From: Clostridiaceae bacterium
Lineage (GTDB): Bacteria > Bacillota > Clostridia > Saccharofermentanales > DTU023
Length of the DNA: 15,629 bases
Assembly (NCBI GenBank): GCA_012511185.1
Contig: JAAZGN010000090.1
Coordinates: 1-15,629, forward strand
Reading direction: 5' to 3'
Made by a program: the position numbers and the translations under genes. Positions within the stretch are counted from its first letter, which is position 1. Each line of letters opens with the position of its first letter. Below are positions 13,618 through 15,629 of this stretch, one piece after another. The notes under the pieces were generated by a model, which saw only the letters and a program-made list of their open reading frames with translations, was not told the DNA's origin and ran no database searches.

Positions 13618-14391
13618 TCAATTAGCAGATGGATTCAGAATCTGCTTTTCCTTTTGCAGGTAAGCCTGAATGAATCCTGCTGCCTTGTTTTTTTTGGCGA
13701 ATGTGGCCACAAAATCGCTCAGTCTTGTTTTTGCCGCAGCAGCCATCTCGTCTTCGAAAGGCAGCTGATCCTTATAACCCACCAGATTGAAAAGCCAGCG
13801 GGTAAAGGCAGGATTGAGGATCAGGAAGGGGCCGAGCAGATCGGTCGCGAAGAAATTTCTGTCATGGATGCCTTCGACCGCAGTCTCGGGGTTCATGCCT
13901 GAGCCGGAGGCGGTGAGAAGAAAGGGGTGGGCAGCCGCATCACCCGTGTGGGTCGTGAACTGTGAGCGAAAGCCCATGACCGGCATTTCCTTGAAGCTGG
14001 CGCAAACAACTTCATTGTGCCGGTCGTAGCGGCGGCAGAATGTGTCGAAGGGGTAAAGGCCGAGCCCTTCAATTGTATCCTTTCCTTCATAGCGGATGCT
14101 GCGCCCCACCAAGTCAAGCGCGTTGCCTGCGAAGAAAAAGACGGTACCTCTTTCAATGGCCTTTTTGAACCGGCTTTCATGGCCGCGCCAAAGATCCAGA
14201 ATCAGCCGCTGTGTCCGCTCGGTCATGGGACCCATGTAGACGAAGTCGACGCTGCTATCCAGGAAAACCGGCAAGGCGGGAAATGCCGTCCGGATCAGCC
14301 TGATCTCTCCAAATGTCCGCGAAAGCAGTTCCTGCGTGCCGTGTTCGCCAAGCAGGTTGGCCAGCTCCCCGTAAATAATTTCAACTTTCAT
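13618..14391 (-). CDS. gatD: GatD-like protein (glutamine amidotransferase fold) lacking the catalytic Cys and His
   Basis: A 257-residue homologue of GatD, the class I glutaminase that feeds ammonia to MurT for amidation of D-Glu in lipid II. Its place right after murT (11-base overlap, AGGGGA before the ATG) is diagnostic. It aligns along its length with my recollection of S. aureus GatD: VDFVYMGPMTERTQ matches the IFFIGGGSDREQ strand-loop, FKKAIERG matches LKEAIEDG, IEGLGLYPFDT matches LEGLGILDFYT, and FFATDLLGPFLILNP matches LLGTYLHGPILPKN. The key residues do not match. The nucleophile elbow T-I-C-G-G-Y-Q is F-F-A-G-N-A-L here, putting Ala88 at the catalytic Cys94, and the active-site His189 in YLHGP is Leu186 in DLLGP. 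The protein therefore should not hydrolyse glutamine. It may be a structural partner of MurT, or the pair may do something else. The reading frame is intact, which argues against simple decay. Confidence 0.8.
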   Translation of the reverse strand: MKVEIIYGELANLLGEHGTQELLSRTFGEIRLIRTAFPALPVFLDSSVDFVYMGPMTERTQRLILDLWRGHESRFKKAIERGTVFFFAGNALDLVGRSIRYEGKDTIEGLGLYPFDTFCRRYDRHNEVVCASFKEMPVMGFRSQFTTHTGDAAAHPFLLTASGSGMNPETAVEGIHDRNFFATDLLGPFLILNPAFTRWLFNLVGYKDQLPFEDEMAAAAKTRLSDFVATFAKKNKAAGFIQAYLQKEKQILNPSAN

Positions 14392-15629
14392 GGCGCGATC
14401 CCCTGTTTTCCGACTCCTGCCGCAAGAAAGCCTCTTTCAAGATGCCGGAGACTTGTCGCGACACCGGCTCTGAATAAAGTTCGTAGAGAATGGCCAGTAT
14501 TTCCGGGCCTTGAACCCGCATTATAAGTTGCGCCGTCTCTTTTTTGTCGCGGCTGATCTTGATCTTGCCGGGCTCGACACCGGCAAAAAGAAGGGCGGTT
14601 CGAATGTCTTGCGCGCGCCTTCCCCCTATGATGACACGGGTAACGTCCTCGCGGGCCAGGATGGAAAGATCCGTGTCGTAGAGCCAGGCAGTGTTGTCTT
14701 CCTCCGACATTTTCCCCACACTTGTATCGACCAGAAGAATAAACTGTTTAGGTCCGGGAATGCCACACAGTGCGTCCAGGACACGGCTGACAGCGATGGG
14801 GTTCTTACCTTTTGCCAGCATGCGGTAGATGGTTTTGTCGCCCGCCCGGACCACTTCTTTTCTTGATCCGCCGATTGTTACCTCCGCCAGTGCGCGGCCA
14901 ATTGCCTCCGTTTCATAACCAAGGGTTCTGAACAAGGTGACTGCCGCCAGAACATTGTAGAGATCAAGTATATTTTCCCCCTTGAAAGGATAAGATTCCT
15001 CAGACAGTTGCTCATCGTTCAGGCGATTTTTGATGGTGAAGGCATGGGAAGTCACGGATGTCACCTCATAGTCGGGCACGAGTGACTGCCATCCGCAAGC
15101 CTTGCAATGCGAACGCCCAATATGGTGGTAGCGGATGAAATCGTCTGTCAGGGGTCCCTTGCATTGAGGGCAGAGGCTGACGTCCCGGATCAGGTTGGAG
15201 GTAATCTCCGCTTCCCCCGGCAGGCGGCCGATACCGAATGAAGTGTGGCGGCGGCCCTCACCCAGTTGCTGGGAGAGAAGATCGTCAGCATTCAGAAGGA
15301 GATGCGTTGCGGGCGGGATACTTTCATTTAAAATATCGAAAATAAATTCACCGTGAGCGTTCCGAAGATAGGATTCGCGAAACAGATTAGTAACCAGCAG
15401 ATAATCGGGGCGCAGACTCTTGAAAACAAGGCGGGTCACCCGCTCATCAATTTCCAGAATCGCCAGCGGCAGCTTTTTGCGGCCTGTCAGGCTTGTTGCA
15501 TCAAGAAGGGCGGTGATAATCCCTTCCTCAATATTGCTGCCGTAAGCGTTGTGGGCGAAAGCCAGCCCCAGCCTTGAAGCCAGATCGGCGACCAGGTTGG
15601 CGACCGTTGTCTTGCCGTTGGTTCCGGTA
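14381..15629 (-). CDS. murT: MurT-like Mur ligase, lipid II isoglutaminyl synthase catalytic subunit (N-terminus outside window)
   Basis: The large subunit of the MurT-GatD complex, which activates the D-Glu carboxylate of lipid II with ATP and amidates it at the cytoplasmic membrane. The frame is open to the window edge: the first visible residues are the Mur-ligase P-loop TGTNGKTT (about 15628-15605), so only about 50 N-terminal residues are missing, and the GTG at 15439 is internal. Then come LEIDER, the NLFRESYLRNAHGE segment, the MurT-specific zinc ribbon CPQC...CKAC (about 15172-15095), a Mur-ligase middle domain with YNVLAAV, and a C-terminal DUF1727 domain with AWLYDTDLS. Compared with staphylococcal MurT from memory, the DUF1727 entry motif KNPAGFN is KNPIAVS, and the N-D-N-x-x-D-G-x-D-V-S-W element is changed to a form ending EEDNTAW. 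The ATP and zinc sites look intact. The stop overlaps the gatD start. Confidence 0.87.
   Translation of the reverse strand, partial: TGTNGKTTVANLVADLASRLGLAFAHNAYGSNIEEGIITALLDATSLTGRKKLPLAILEIDERVTRLVFKSLRPDYLLVTNLFRESYLRNAHGEFIFDILNESIPPATHLLLNADDLLSQQLGEGRRHTSFGIGRLPGEAEITSNLIRDVSLCPQCKGPLTDDFIRYHHIGRSHCKACGWQSLVPDYEVTSVTSHAFTIKNRLNDEQLSEESYPFKGENILDLYNVLAAVTLFRTLGYETEAIGRALAEVTIGGSRKEVVRAGDKTIYRMLAKGKNPIAVSRVLDALCGIPGPKQFILLVDTSVGKMSEEDNTAWLYDTDLSILAREDVTRVIIGGRRAQDIRTALLFAGVEPGKIKISRDKKETAQLIMRVQGPEILAILYELYSEPVSRQVSGILKEAFLRQESENRGSRHES

Overview
This window (about 55% G+C by eye) looks like chromosomal core DNA of an anaerobic Gram-positive bacterium, most likely class Clostridia of the Bacillota. 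Four things suggest this: a murT-gatD pair, a serA-DUF1015 pair, a second EF-G-like GTPase, and a membrane-anchored PrsA-type parvulin. It contains no phage, transposon, CRISPR, rRNA or tRNA signal. Gene density is high and genes are grouped in short operons. The taxonomic call is an inference from gene content.

Layout: (1) 2-1870: the 3' end of a short phosphoglycerate dehydrogenase (serA) overlaps a DUF1015 gene by one base, followed by a very strong intrinsic terminator. (2) 1809-2840: a tRNA-dihydrouridine synthase whose longest reading frame runs through that terminator. (3) 2868-5095: a large polytopic DUF2079 membrane protein interrupted by one in-frame amber codon, with a plausible promoter and a TTG start that has a good Shine-Dalgarno. 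(4) 5083-7494: a two-gene operon, alpha/beta hydrolase then tryptophanase, behind an extended -10 promoter. (5) 7528-9740: an EF-G-like translational GTPase followed by terminator hairpins. (6) 9785-11809: a CBS-domain CorC/HlyC membrane protein overlapping a HAD phosphatase of the PpaX type. (7) 11825-13531: a membrane-anchored PpiC/PrsA-like foldase. (8) On the minus strand, 14381-15629 and 13618-14391: murT (5' end outside the window) overlapping gatD, the expected lipid II amidation operon. The two transcription units converge on a hairpin at 13547-13575.

Biochemical themes are serine/3-carbon metabolism (serA, DUF1015), tryptophan breakdown to indole, pyruvate and ammonia, translation/tRNA modification, and envelope work (foldase, CBS membrane protein, MurT-GatD). 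The observation most worth following is that the GatD homologue appears to have lost both catalytic residues of the glutaminase (Cys to Ala88, His to Leu186), while its MurT partner keeps the P-loop and zinc ribbon. Next are the single amber codon in the DUF2079 gene, the terminator inside the dus reading frame, the missing catalytic His in the EF-G-like G3 motif, and the ParB-like DGHHR motif of the serA-linked DUF1015 protein.
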